Shown: one piece after another, positions 8,456-16,299 of the stretch
Layout: each line of letters starts with the position of its first letter
How positions within the stretch are numbered: position 1 is the stretch's first letter
From: Hyphomicrobium_A sp963759735
GTDB lineage: Bacteria > Pseudomonadota > Alphaproteobacteria > Rhizobiales > Hyphomicrobiaceae
Assembly: GCA_963759735.1 (NCBI GenBank)
Contig: CAVXAF010000004.1
Location: 186,001-250,000, forward strand
DNA length: 64,000 nt
Reading direction: 5' to 3'
Notes under the pieces: model-generated
What the model was told of the DNA's origin: nothing
What the model saw: the letters and a program-made list of their open reading frames with translations, nothing else
Database searches by the model: none
Translations under genes and position numbers: made by a program

Positions 8456-9557
8456 ATGCTTCACCGCGCCGTTGCCACTGTGTGTGCGGGGCTGATGGCC
8501 GCCACGCCCGCCCTCGCCTGCACCGACGTTCGCCTCATCGCTGGCGACGGCTCGCCGTTCACCGTGCGCACGATGGAGTTCGCTGTCGATCTCAACAGCG
8601 GGTTGCAGATTTTGCCACGCGGTATGGATGTCACGTCTCCGGCGCCAAGCGGCGATGGGCTCAAGTGGAAATCGAAGTACGGCTACGTGGCGATGAATGC
8701 CTACGACATGCCGGTGGCCACCGACGGCCTGAACGAGAAGGGTCTCGGCTTCGGCGCGCTCTACTTGCCGGCGGAGGCCAAGTATCAGGAAGTAACCGCT
8801 GGCGATCAGGCCAAGGCGCTGTCCAACGCCAGCTTCGGCGCCTGGGTGCTCGGCAACTTCGAGACCGTCGACGAAGTGAAGGCGGCGCTCGGCGACGTGG
8901 TCGTTTGGGGCCAGATGGTGCCGCAGCTCGGCTCGTACGCGCCGCTGCATTACGCCGTCCATGACGCCAGCGGCAAGAGCATCGTCATCGAGTACGTCGA
9001 GGGCAAGCTCAACGTCTACGACAACGCCGTCGGCGTGCTCACCAACTCGCCGGCCTATCCCTGGCACATCGAGAACCTGCGCAACTACGTCAACCTGACT
9101 GCGGTGAATGCCAAGCCGATCAAAGTCGGCAACGTCACCTACACCAGCATGGGCCAGGGCTCGGGCCTGCACGGCCTGCCCGGCGATCCGACTCCGCCCT
9201 CGCGCTTCGTCATGGCGGCGGCGACGGCGCACCTCGCCGACAAGCCGAAGGATTCGGCCGAGGCGCTGATCCTCGCCGAGCATCTGATCAATCGCGTCGA
9301 CATCCCCAAGGGCCTGGTGCGCGACTATACCGATGGCGCCAAGCCGGTCGGCGACTACACGCAGTGGACGACCTTCCGCGACCACGCCAACAAGGTCTAC
9401 CTGTGGAAGACCTACAACGATCCGGCCCTCAAGTCGGTCGACCTCAAGACCCTGGACTTCACTGCCGGCCAGCCGGTCCGCTCGCTTGAGCATCGCTGCC
9501 GCCAAGCCGACGGTGCAGATCGTTTCGCCGAGAGACTTTTCCACCGCCACGCAGTGA
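8456..9557 (+). CDS. Linear-amide C-N hydrolase (choloylglycine hydrolase/penicillin V acylase family), frameshifted near the C-terminus
   Basis: A signal peptide MLHRAVATVCAGLMAATPALA is followed directly by Cys, as CTDVRLIAGDG. In this Ntn-hydrolase family the Cys exposed by processing is the nucleophile. Supporting segments are VRTMEF with the oxyanion-side Arg, LNEKGLGFGALYLP, and LTNSPAYPWHIENLRNY with conserved Asn. The family cleaves linear amides such as bile-salt conjugates, penicillin V or N-acyl homoserine lactones, and the environmental substrate here is unknown. The frame breaks at TT 9486-9487. Removing one T gives RSLSIAAAKPTVQIVSPRDF and a stop at 9555, a total of about 366 residues. 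It is probably periplasmic. Confidence 0.83.
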
Positions 9558-9695
9558 TCTGCGGCCGCGGCGCCACTGGGATAAAGCCCGAGGCGATGGC
9601 GGACGGGCTTTGGCGCCCCGGCGTTTGCCTCTAGATTCGCGAATCGCCGGCTGACGGGTCTCCCCGCCGGCCGCATCGCGAAGTGGAGGGGCAAG

Positions 9696-10013
9696 ATGGG
9701 TGTTGCGAAGGTCCTACCGATTGCTGCGGCAGTTCTGCTTGCCGTGGGCATCGCTGCACATCCCGCAATGGCGGCCGTCAAGTGCCAGGACGGCAGCCAG
9801 CTCATCCAGGGCAACTGGATGGCGACGCCGTACTGCCAGGACAAGCTGCTCTTCGAAGTTGCCAATGCGCGCGGCTTCAAGACCTCGTTCGCGGCGATCC
9901 GCAACAATCCCAACCACAAGAAAGAGCTCTGCCGCTTCCTGTTCAGCGACATCCGCGTGCAGATGACGTGCCTCGACGCCGGCGTGCCAGAATATTTCGG
10001 AGGCGGCCGCTAA
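9696..10013 (+). CDS. Small secreted protein of unknown function
   Basis: 105 residues. The signal peptide VLPIAAAVLLAVGIAAHPAMA is followed by the mature start AVKCQDGSQLIQGNWMATPYC. Four cysteines remain in the mature chain (KCQ, YCQ, LCR, TCL), consistent with two disulfides. The composition and the segment NPNHKKELCRFLF suggest a small compact periplasmic protein. GGAGGGG lies about 8 nt before ATG 9696, so the start is firm. The NUDIX gene converges on it and their 3' ends overlap by four bases. I recognise no named domain. Confidence 0.7.
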   Translation: MGVAKVLPIAAAVLLAVGIAAHPAMAAVKCQDGSQLIQGNWMATPYCQDKLLFEVANARGFKTSFAAIRNNPNHKKELCRFLFSDIRVQMTCLDAGVPEYFGGGR

Positions 10014-10447
10014 CGGGCGGACGTGTCGGGCGCAACGGAGGCGTGTCGGAGCGCATCGGCATCGGCGATAATGATGGCATGGTCGAAGGCGAGCGTTTCG
10101 GCCCGCCAGTCCGCCACCCATTCGGCCGCTGCTGCATCGTCTCCGGCCGTCACCGCGGCGCGACCCACGTTGCCCAGGTAGGCTATGGAACAGGTATGGC
10201 CGCGCGGGTCGCGGTTGGGGTCGGAATAGACGCCGATAAGGCGCAAAGCGCCTACGTGGAGCCCCGTTTCTTCGCTTAACTCGCGCCGACAGGCGTCTTC
10301 CAGGCGTTCGCCGACGTCGACGAAGCCTCCCGGCAGCGCGTAGGACCCCCGGAACGGCTCATTCTTGCGACGGATGAGCAAGACGTAGCCGCGGTCGTCG
10401 AAGACGACGCAGTCGGTGGTGAGCGCGGGTGTGGCAGGAAACGGCAT
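10010..10447 (-). CDS. NUDIX hydrolase
   Basis: 145 residues from ATG 10447. The Nudix box is complete: GGFVDVGERLEDACRREL then SEETGL, with both Glu residues of REL-SEE needed for Mg2+. The N-terminal TTDCVVFDDRGYVLLIRRKNEPFRGSYALPGG is typical of the family that hydrolyses nucleoside diphosphates linked to another moiety. HTCSIAYLG resembles ADP-ribose pyrophosphatase-like members, but the substrate is not certain. An upstream extension of the frame is possible, but this ATG has an AAGGG nearby and fits the family start. It converges with the small secreted gene ending at 10013. Confidence 0.85.
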   Translation of the reverse strand: MPFPATPALTTDCVVFDDRGYVLLIRRKNEPFRGSYALPGGFVDVGERLEDACRRELSEETGLHVGALRLIGVYSDPNRDPRGHTCSIAYLGNVGRAAVTAGDDAAAAEWVADWRAETLAFDHAIIIADADALRHASVAPDTSAR

Positions 10448-10539
10448 CGGGAAGCCCTTGCGGCCCTGTCGTGATACAGGTTTAGAAAGATCACGGCGCT
10501 GCTGGCAACCGCAACCCGGGGAAGAGGGCAACACTAGAC

Positions 10540-11187
10540 ATGCGGAGCCGTTTTTTGAGGCCGACCGGTCCAGCCGTCCCGACGGGGGAAAAGAAGCCGC
10601 AGCCGCGGCCGGTGCAAACCGAGACCGAAACGCGTCTGGCTCCCGATCCGTTCACCGCCGTGCTGCCGGCGCTGGCCGCCCTTGGGGCCATCGCGTCGAT
10701 CGCGACCATCAACTGGACGGCGCAAGAGCGCACGCCGGACCGCGCCCGCTCCAAGCGCAAGGCGGGGACGGCGCTGCGTGACCTCGAGACGTGCTGCCTG
10801 GGGCTGCAGGAGATCTTCCGGCGGTTCCAGCGCAATCCGCGGCTGTTTGCCGGTGAAGGCGCGCCGGCGTCCTCGCCGCTGAAGTTCGGCGTGCATGGGC
10901 CGCGCGTCGCCCCGGACTCGGCGCGGCTTTTCCAGCAACTCATGAACGACGTCGCCTCGATGCTGGTGCTGGCCTCGCAGAATGCCTTCGACGTGATGTC
11001 GGCCGTCGAGGATGGCGAGATCGATGCGCCCGAGGAACTGTTCTTCGGCTTTGGCGAGCAGCAGGAGCGGCTCAACAAGCTGATCCAGGCGCGCGAGACC
11101 CTCAAGGGTTCGGTCGATATCGGCGCCGATGTCGCCCTGCGGCTCACCGAGCTGGTGCGCGAGCTGAAGAAGTACCGGCCCGAATAG
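10540..11187 (+). CDS. Predicted membrane-anchored protein of unknown function
   Basis: 215 residues. A proline-rich N-terminal tail is followed by one hydrophobic segment at about 39-58 (AVLPALAALGAIASIATINW), then a long, mostly helical soluble part rich in Arg, Leu and Glu. LRDLETCCLGLQEIFRRFQRN and AEDGEIDAPEELFFGFGEQQERLNKL look like amphipathic or coiled helices. No catalytic motif is visible. GAAGAGGG lies about 12 nt before ATG 10540. It is the last gene before sdhB, 140 bp upstream of it. I do not recognise the family. Confidence 0.6.
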   Translation: MRSRFLRPTGPAVPTGEKKPQPRPVQTETETRLAPDPFTAVLPALAALGAIASIATINWTAQERTPDRARSKRKAGTALRDLETCCLGLQEIFRRFQRNPRLFAGEGAPASSPLKFGVHGPRVAPDSARLFQQLMNDVASMLVLASQNAFDVMSAVEDGEIDAPEELFFGFGEQQERLNKLIQARETLKGSVDIGADVALRLTELVRELKKYRPE

Positions 11188-11327
11188 CCAAGCCCAAAAC
11201 TCAGGTTTGCAGCGGACCGACGCGACGCCGGCAGGCGTTGACATGGGCAATTGCGGCGTTTCATGTGGAGCAGCAGCGGTACGGCTTGGCCCGACAGCAG
11301 GCTCGAACCAGGAAAGTCTCACGCCCG

Positions 11328-12107
11328 ATGGTTCACTTCACGCTTCCCCGCAACTCCAAGGTTGAGCGCGGCAAGACCTGGAACAAGCCGGAGGGCGAGG
11401 GCGCGTGGCGGGAGTTTAAGGTCTATCGCTGGAACCCGGACGGAGATGAAAACCCGCGGCTCGACACCTACTGGGTGGACACCGAGCGCTGCGGGCCGAT
11501 GGTTCTGGATGCGCTGATCAAGATCAAGAACGAGATCGACGCGACGCTGACTTTCCGGCGCTCCTGCCGCGAGGGCATCTGCGGCTCGTGCTCGATGAAC
11601 ATCGATGGGACGAATACGCTGGCCTGCCTCAAGGGCTATGAGGACGTCAAAGGCCCGGTAAATATCTATCCGCTACCGCACATGGAGGTCGTCAAAGACC
11701 TCGTGCCCGACATGACCAACTTCTATGCCCAGCACCGGCTGATCGAGCCTTGGCTCAAGACCGACACGCCGGCTCCGCCCAAGGAATGGCGGCAGTCGCA
11801 TGCCGACCGCCAGAAGCTGGATGGCCTGTACGAGTGCATCCTGTGCGCCTGCTGCTCGACTTCGTGCCCCAGCTACTGGTGGAACTCGGATCGCTATCTG
11901 GGCCCCGCAGCCCTGCTGCAGGCCTTCCGCTGGGTGCAGGATTCACGCGATGAGGCGACCGGGGAACGACTCGACAACCTCGAAGATCCGTTCCGCCTCT
12001 ACCGTTGCCATACCATCCTCAACTGCACCAAGGCTTGCCCCAAGGGGTTAAATCCAGCCAAAGCCATCGCCGAGCTGAAGAAGCTGATGGTCGAGCGCCG
12101 CGTTTAG
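11328..12107 (+). CDS. sdhB: Succinate dehydrogenase iron-sulfur subunit
   Basis: 259 residues, the normal SdhB length. It carries the 2Fe-2S site SCREGICGSCSMNIDG, the 4Fe-4S/3Fe-4S cysteine sets ILCACCSTSCPSYWW and HTILNCTKACPKGLNP, and the N-terminal VERGKTWNKPEG. It transfers electrons from SdhA FADH2 to quinone. ATG 11328 follows AGGAAAG at 11310-11316. It lies 5.9 kb downstream of sdhA with unrelated genes between, yet in the same direction. No promoter was identified, so separate transcription is plausible but unproven. Confidence 0.96.
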   Translation: MVHFTLPRNSKVERGKTWNKPEGEGAWREFKVYRWNPDGDENPRLDTYWVDTERCGPMVLDALIKIKNEIDATLTFRRSCREGICGSCSMNIDGTNTLACLKGYEDVKGPVNIYPLPHMEVVKDLVPDMTNFYAQHRLIEPWLKTDTPAPPKEWRQSHADRQKLDGLYECILCACCSTSCPSYWWNSDRYLGPAALLQAFRWVQDSRDEATGERLDNLEDPFRLYRCHTILNCTKACPKGLNPAKAIAELKKLMVERRV

Positions 12108-12140
12108 GTCGAGCGGGCTCCAGAAGCGCGAGGAGAAACT

Positions 12141-12524
12141 ATGCTCGACCATATCGGCTTTCCGGTCACCGACTTTGCCCGCTCGAAGGCCTTCTACCTG
12201 CGGGCGCTGGAGCCGCTCGGTTTCCGCCTGGTGCTGGAGGTGAGCCTGTCGGAGGAGGACGACGACGGCTATGCCGGCTTCGGCAACGATCGCCCGCACT
12301 TCTGGATTGGCACCGGCAAACCGTTGGTGGGGCGCCTGCACGTCGCCTTCACGGCTCCAAATCGGGCTGCCGTGCGCGGTTTCTACGAGGCGGCGCTGGC
12401 CGCCGGCGGCCGAGACAACGGCGCCCCGGGCCTGCGGCCGCACTATCACGAGAACTACTTTGCGGCATTCGTCCTCGACCCTGACGGGCATAACGTCGAG
12501 GCCGTGAACCACCTTCCTGAGTGA
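12141..12524 (+). CDS. VOC-family (glyoxalase-fold) protein
   Basis: 127 residues. MLDHIGFPVTDFARSKAFYLRALEPLGF is a textbook first VOC strand-helix with the metal-ligand-type His4. HVAF in the middle and AFVLDPDGHNVEAV at the end supply the other expected His and Glu. It resembles glyoxalase-like proteins of unknown substrate common in proteobacteria. AGGAGAAA lies just before ATG 12141, 33 bp behind sdhB, so it is likely cotranscribed with it. The positions match the other two VOC genes, which follow sdhA and sucB. Confidence 0.8.
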   Translation: MLDHIGFPVTDFARSKAFYLRALEPLGFRLVLEVSLSEEDDDGYAGFGNDRPHFWIGTGKPLVGRLHVAFTAPNRAAVRGFYEAALAAGGRDNGAPGLRPHYHENYFAAFVLDPDGHNVEAVNHLPE

Positions 12525-12661
12525 CGCGAGCCGCCGCTTGCGGCGTCTCTCCGCTGATCTCCGGCGCCATGCGCTTCGGAACATTGCCGCGTCCGCGGTC
12601 AGCGCTCTTGGCCGATGCTCGACGAGCAAATCGATACGCGTTTCCCCCCCTCGCAATGCAC

Positions 12662-12698
12662 AAAAAAAGACCGGTGGCGCGTGTGCGACCACCGGTCT
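12662..12698 (-). terminator. Intrinsic terminator of the histone H1-like gene
   Basis: On the minus strand a 10-bp stem, AGACCGGTGG with CCACCGGTCT (12668-12677 and 12689-12698), is followed by seven T residues. It lies about 90 bp past the stop of the small basic gene. Confidence 0.8.
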
Positions 12699-12784
12699 GG
12701 AAGGGTTGAAGGCTGAGCGCCGAAGCGTCCATCAGCCTTCATCTATCGCGCGGTACGAGGGGAACTGGCGCGGACCCAACTGCC

Positions 12785-12952
12785 TTAGGCAGCGCGACGG
12801 GTCTTCTTGGCAGGCTTACGAGCAGCAGGCTTGCGGGCCGTCTTGCGGACGGTCTTGCGAGCAGCGGCCTTGCGAGCCGTCGGCTTCTTCGCAGCAGCGC
12901 GACGAGCCGGGGCCTTCTTCACTTTGCGCTTCACAGCTTTCTTGGCGACCAT
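12785..12952 (-). CDS. Histone H1-like Lys/Ala/Arg-rich DNA-binding protein
   Basis: A 55-residue product (ATG 12952 to TAA 12785) consisting almost wholly of Lys, Arg, Ala, Pro and Thr. The start is MVAKKAVKRKVKKAP, followed by imperfect repeats of the type RKPAAR, RKTVRKTARK and KKPTARK. This is the composition of eukaryotic histone H1 tails and bacterial AlgP/HctB-like proteins, which bind DNA or RNA non-specifically and compact the nucleoid. It has a GAGAGAACTCC leader before the start and a strong terminator behind. Its own promoter should lie in 12953-13100. Function is inferred from composition only. Confidence 0.75.
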   Translation of the reverse strand: MVAKKAVKRKVKKAPARRAAAKKPTARKAAARKTVRKTARKPAARKPAKKTRRAA

Positions 12953-12991
12953 TGGAGTTCTCTCTTTCTAGGTTTCGTTTCTATCTCTCTC

Positions 12992-13010
12992 AGTTCGAAT
13001 CACTCGAACT
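12992..13010. repeat. Inverted repeat in the leader region of the H1-like gene
   Basis: AGTTCGA (12992-12998), five bases, TCGAACT (13004-13010), next to a run of seven A at 13011-13017. It is about 40 bp upstream of the H1-like start. It could be a regulator site or a leader hairpin. On the minus strand the T-run precedes the stem, so it is not a terminator for that gene. Confidence 0.4.
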
Positions 13011-13236
13011 AAAAAAATCATGTGCAAGTTCGATCATTTTGTTGACACGAAATTGCAAATGGAACGCTAACACGCGTGCATTCAAGCGCGAGTGTTGCGT
13101 GAAATCATCATTTTTGTCGTGTTTCGAATGGCATGCAGCGTTGAGTGCATATTCTCGTTGCGAGTTTCGCAACGACATCGAAGCGCGCATCACTGACTTA
13201 AGTCGGGTGAAACGACGCGCGCTTCGACTGCAATCG

Positions 13237-13812
13237 TCAGGCTGCTTTGACGGCGCGATGGTGCAAGTCGAACACCGCCATCATGTAGCCGATGCGGTCT
13301 TCGACGGCCTCGGCGAGCAGCGAGAAGTAGTTGGGGCCCTGCGGAATGATGTCGCCGATCACCTCGCCGTACTCGAAACGCAGCTCGGCCTCGAAATGGC
13401 GGGCGATCGCCTGCATCTTGCCGTTGTCAGCCAGACAGCTGAGGCACAGGTGCTGGACTCCGCGGTTGCGCGCGGCCCGGATGACGCGGCCCATAAGCTC
13501 GGTGCCTATGCCGTGCTCCTGCAGTGGCTGCTCGACCGAGAAGGCGGCTTCGGCCTCGCGACCCCAGGTATCGCCCAGCTTCTTGAGTTCGGCGGCCGCG
13601 CGCACCTCCTCGCCGTCGAAAAAGGCGTAGACGATGCCCCCCATGTCGGCCATGCGGGTCGCATAATCCTCAATAAAACTGTCGGAAACGCCATGTGCAA
13701 AGCGCATGCGACGGCTGGCCTTGTCGAGGCGCAGCAGGTGATCCCGGAACTTCGGCGCCTCGTGCGGCCATAGCTTGCGAATGGTGCCGTGGGGTAGTTG
13801 ATGCTCGCTCAT
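13237..13812 (-). CDS. GNAT-family N-acetyltransferase
   Basis: 191 residues from ATG 13812. The acetyl-CoA binding motif A is visible as QEHGIGTELMGRVIRAARNRGV around residues 97-118, with the Q-x-x-G-x-G core. Preceding strands (GGIVYAFFDGEEVRAAAEL) and the following LCLSCLADNGKMQAIARHF complete the GNAT fold. The donor is acetyl-CoA. The acceptor is unknown, and could be a small molecule or protein. The gene has its own upstream region of about 270 bp shared with divergent zapE. No regulatory site was clear. Comparable stand-alone GNATs are common in this order. Confidence 0.8.
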   Translation of the reverse strand: MSEHQLPHGTIRKLWPHEAPKFRDHLLRLDKASRRMRFAHGVSDSFIEDYATRMADMGGIVYAFFDGEEVRAAAELKKLGDTWGREAEAAFSVEQPLQEHGIGTELMGRVIRAARNRGVQHLCLSCLADNGKMQAIARHFEAELRFEYGEVIGDIIPQGPNYFSLLAEAVEDRIGYMMAVFDLHHRAVKAA

Positions 13813-14082
13813 GACGAGTCCCTCCGCATTTCAAACGGGTGCGTCCGCCGGCCTCGGCAGTCGAACCCGATGCGCACCGCCTGGCCCAGCTCGTGAGCGA
13901 TGCGCGCCTCTATTGCATTGCACCATATGCTGTTGTTGCGGCGGGAATTCCATCGCTGCGCCGCGGCTAAGCGGCGCTACTACCCTGTAGAAGGCGCGCA
14001 CAATGTCGGTGACATTCCGTCGCGGGATTGCGCTTTGCCCGCAATTGAAGCAACTCGGGTGATGCGGGGAATTTGAAGACAA

Positions 14083-15207
14083 ATGACGCAGCATCCTATC
14101 GACCGCTTGCTCGCGCAGATCGACGCAGGAGAATTGGATCCCGACCCCGCGCAGCTGGCCGCGGCGGAACGACTCGACGCGCTGGCACGCCGTCTCGAAG
14201 ACTGGAGGCCGCCGCGGCAGGGACGCTTTGCGCTGTTCGTGCGCGCCGGCAGCCCACCACCGCGCGGGCTCTATATCCACGGCGAGGTCGGTCGCGGCAA
14301 GACAATGCTCATGGACCTGTTCTTCGGCAGCGCGGCCTTCTCACCCAAGCAGCGCAGTCATTTCCACGAGTTCATGGCCGATGTGCACGAGCGCATTGCC
14401 CTCGCCCGCCGCGATGTCGAAGGCGATCCCATCCCGCACGTTGCCGACGGCATTGCGCAGGGGGCTCGGATGCTATGCTTTGACGAGCTGCAGGTGACGG
14501 ACATCGCCGATGCGATGATACTCGGCAGGTTGTTCAAGCATCTGTTCGAGCGCGGGGTCGTAGTGGTGGCGACATCGAACTCCGCCCCGGAGACGCTCTA
14601 CGAGCACGGGCTAAACCGCCGCCTGTTCCTGCCGTTCATCGCCCTCATCACCGAGTACATGGACGTCATCGAGTTGCAGGCTGCCAAAGACTACCGGCTG
14701 GAGAAGCTGGCAGGGCAGCCGCTCTACTTCGCCCCGGCAGACGCGAGTGCTGCGGCCAAGCTCGATGCCCATTGGGACAGACTGACGGGACGCCACCCGG
14801 GCGAATCCGAGACGCTGGAAGTGAAGGGGCGCTCAGTGCATGTGCCTCTGGCGTCAATGGGCATTGCCCGCTTCGCCTTCCGCGATCTGTGCGAAATCCC
14901 GCTGGGGACGCTCGATTACCTGCGCATCGCCCACAGCTATCATACGGTGCTGATCGACGGCATTCCGGTGATGGCGCGCGAAAGGCGCGATGCGGTGCGC
15001 CGCTTCATCAACCTCATCGACACCCTCTACGATAACAAGGTGTGCCTGATCGCCTCGGCGGCAGCCGAGCCGGACGCGCTATGCCAGGACGATGCGGGCG
15101 CCAAGGCTTTCCAGCGGACAGCCTCCCGGCTCATCGAAATGCGCAGCCAGGCCTACCTGGCCGGGCGCGCGGTGCGTACCCATACCGAGCCCGAAGCCGA
15201 GGCATGA
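14083..15207 (+). CDS. zapE: Cell division protein ZapE / AFG1-like ATPase
   Basis: 374 residues, the family size. Walker A is GEVGRGKT at 67-74 and Walker B is LCFDELQVTD near 130-139, with ATSNSAPETLYEHGL supplying the sensor Asn region. The family comprises AAA+-type ATPases: Afg1 helps turn over mitochondrial complexes, and ZapE destabilises FtsZ rings. The C-terminal part reads LCEIPLGTLDYLRIAHSYHTV and RRFINLIDTLYDNK, which is diagnostic. The position just upstream of mdh-sucCDAB-lpd is conserved in this order. A matrixin-like gene on the other strand lies between it and mdh here. ATG 14083 starts the family-typical N-terminus. Confidence 0.92.
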   Translation: MTQHPIDRLLAQIDAGELDPDPAQLAAAERLDALARRLEDWRPPRQGRFALFVRAGSPPPRGLYIHGEVGRGKTMLMDLFFGSAAFSPKQRSHFHEFMADVHERIALARRDVEGDPIPHVADGIAQGARMLCFDELQVTDIADAMILGRLFKHLFERGVVVVATSNSAPETLYEHGLNRRLFLPFIALITEYMDVIELQAAKDYRLEKLAGQPLYFAPADASAAAKLDAHWDRLTGRHPGESETLEVKGRSVHVPLASMGIARFAFRDLCEIPLGTLDYLRIAHSYHTVLIDGIPVMARERRDAVRRFINLIDTLYDNKVCLIASAAAEPDALCQDDAGAKAFQRTASRLIEMRSQAYLAGRAVRTHTEPEAEA

Positions 15208-15235
15208 CCCGTCCGGCCTGGACTACCAGGAAGGT

Positions 15236-16078
15236 TCAGCGCGGGATGATGGCCTTGGGAGATGACCCCGCGCGACGATCGCCGATGCCGAACGGCTGGC
15301 CGCGATCGGCGTCAGGCGGGGCTGTACCACCGCTGACCGATCCGGTGGCAAAGCGGCGCGTGGCAGCGCGCGGCCCGTAAAGCAGGACCGCTCCGCGGAT
15401 ATCGCCCGGTTGCAGGCCGTCCTGCTTCTCGTCGTAGCGGTAGGACATCAGCTGGCCGGCGGCGCTCGGGTGATCAAGGCCTATGGCATGCCCGATCTCG
15501 TGGGCGATGGTGTAGCGCAAGTCGTAGGTGCCAAGGCGCCCGTCGAAGCCAACCTTCCAGGGCTGCTTGGGGTTGAGGCAGATGAGCGAACGGGCGATGA
15601 CCTTGCGATCCGTGCGGCTCGGCTTCAGCGCGACGTTGGTGAATGCGCGTCCGACAGGATTGGCCTGAGCGCCGATGAGAATGCCGGCGGCAGCGGTATC
15701 GCGCGTCTCGCGGAAGGCGACGTTGGCAGCGTGCTCCCACATGCGGAAGGCGGCGGCGACCTCGCGGCGGAATTGTCGGCCGGTGATTTGCGAGGGCTCG
15801 TGGGCCGCGGCCGGCGGCAGCATCGTCTGGCAGTTGCGTGCTCCCTCGGTGGTGACGGGGGCGGTCGCGAAAGCATAGGTGATGACGGCCCCGCTGCCGA
15901 AGGTGGGAGAGCGCCATTTGACGGCTTGGTTCTCGAGATCGAGGAGGCGGAAGCCGAGGAAAGGCTCGGCGTCCTCGGCATGGGTAGTGCCCAGTAACGC
16001 CAGTCCCGCGACCGGCCCGGCGACCAGTCCGCAGACCAGTCCGGCGAGTAGTGTGGCTCGCAAATCCCCTCCCAACAC
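15236..16078 (-). CDS. Secreted matrixin-type zinc metalloprotease
   Basis: About 280 residues. A hydrophobic N-terminus (LLAGLVCGLVAGPVAGLALLG) acts as signal peptide or anchor. The zinc site HEIGHAIGLDH matches the metzincin HExxHxxGxxH motif, and MSYRYDEKQDGLQPGDI downstream supplies the Met-turn and the matrixin-like closing helix. It would hydrolyse peptides outside the cytoplasm. The substrate is unknown. The start is uncertain: GTG 16078 is used here, but a TTG at 16063 follows GGGAGGGG closely. It is transcribed against zapE and mdh, between them, so it is an insertion into an otherwise co-directional block. Confidence 0.8.
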   Translation of the reverse strand: MLGGDLRATLLAGLVCGLVAGPVAGLALLGTTHAEDAEPFLGFRLLDLENQAVKWRSPTFGSGAVITYAFATAPVTTEGARNCQTMLPPAAAHEPSQITGRQFRREVAAAFRMWEHAANVAFRETRDTAAAGILIGAQANPVGRAFTNVALKPSRTDRKVIARSLICLNPKQPWKVGFDGRLGTYDLRYTIAHEIGHAIGLDHPSAAGQLMSYRYDEKQDGLQPGDIRGAVLLYGPRAATRRFATGSVSGGTAPPDADRGQPFGIGDRRAGSSPKAIIPR

Positions 16079-16299
16079 CCGCGCGGCGCGGGTCGATCGC
16101 TCCTGTAGCCCTTGGTGGCGCGGTGATCCGCCCCTCGTTGCTCGCGCCTCAAAGCGCGGCAGAACCTGCCCGACGACCGGGCTTTCCCTGTTCAGGAGCC
16201 TAGTCTAAACCTAGTCGTGACCGAGTTGTGGCAGGCGCGCAGTGCTGCGGGCCGGCGCCGCACAAATCAATTTTCATAGATAAGCAGGGAGCTCGACGG

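Noticed and set aside
12538..13773. A 411-codon plus-strand frame spanning the H1-like and GNAT genes
   Set aside because: It runs antisense to two well-supported minus-strand genes and crosses their non-coding gap. Its sequence is low-complexity, with no domain.
13831..14280. A 149-codon minus-strand frame upstream of and overlapping the zapE start
   Set aside because: It overlaps the zapE N-terminus in antisense and has no signature motif or translation start signal.
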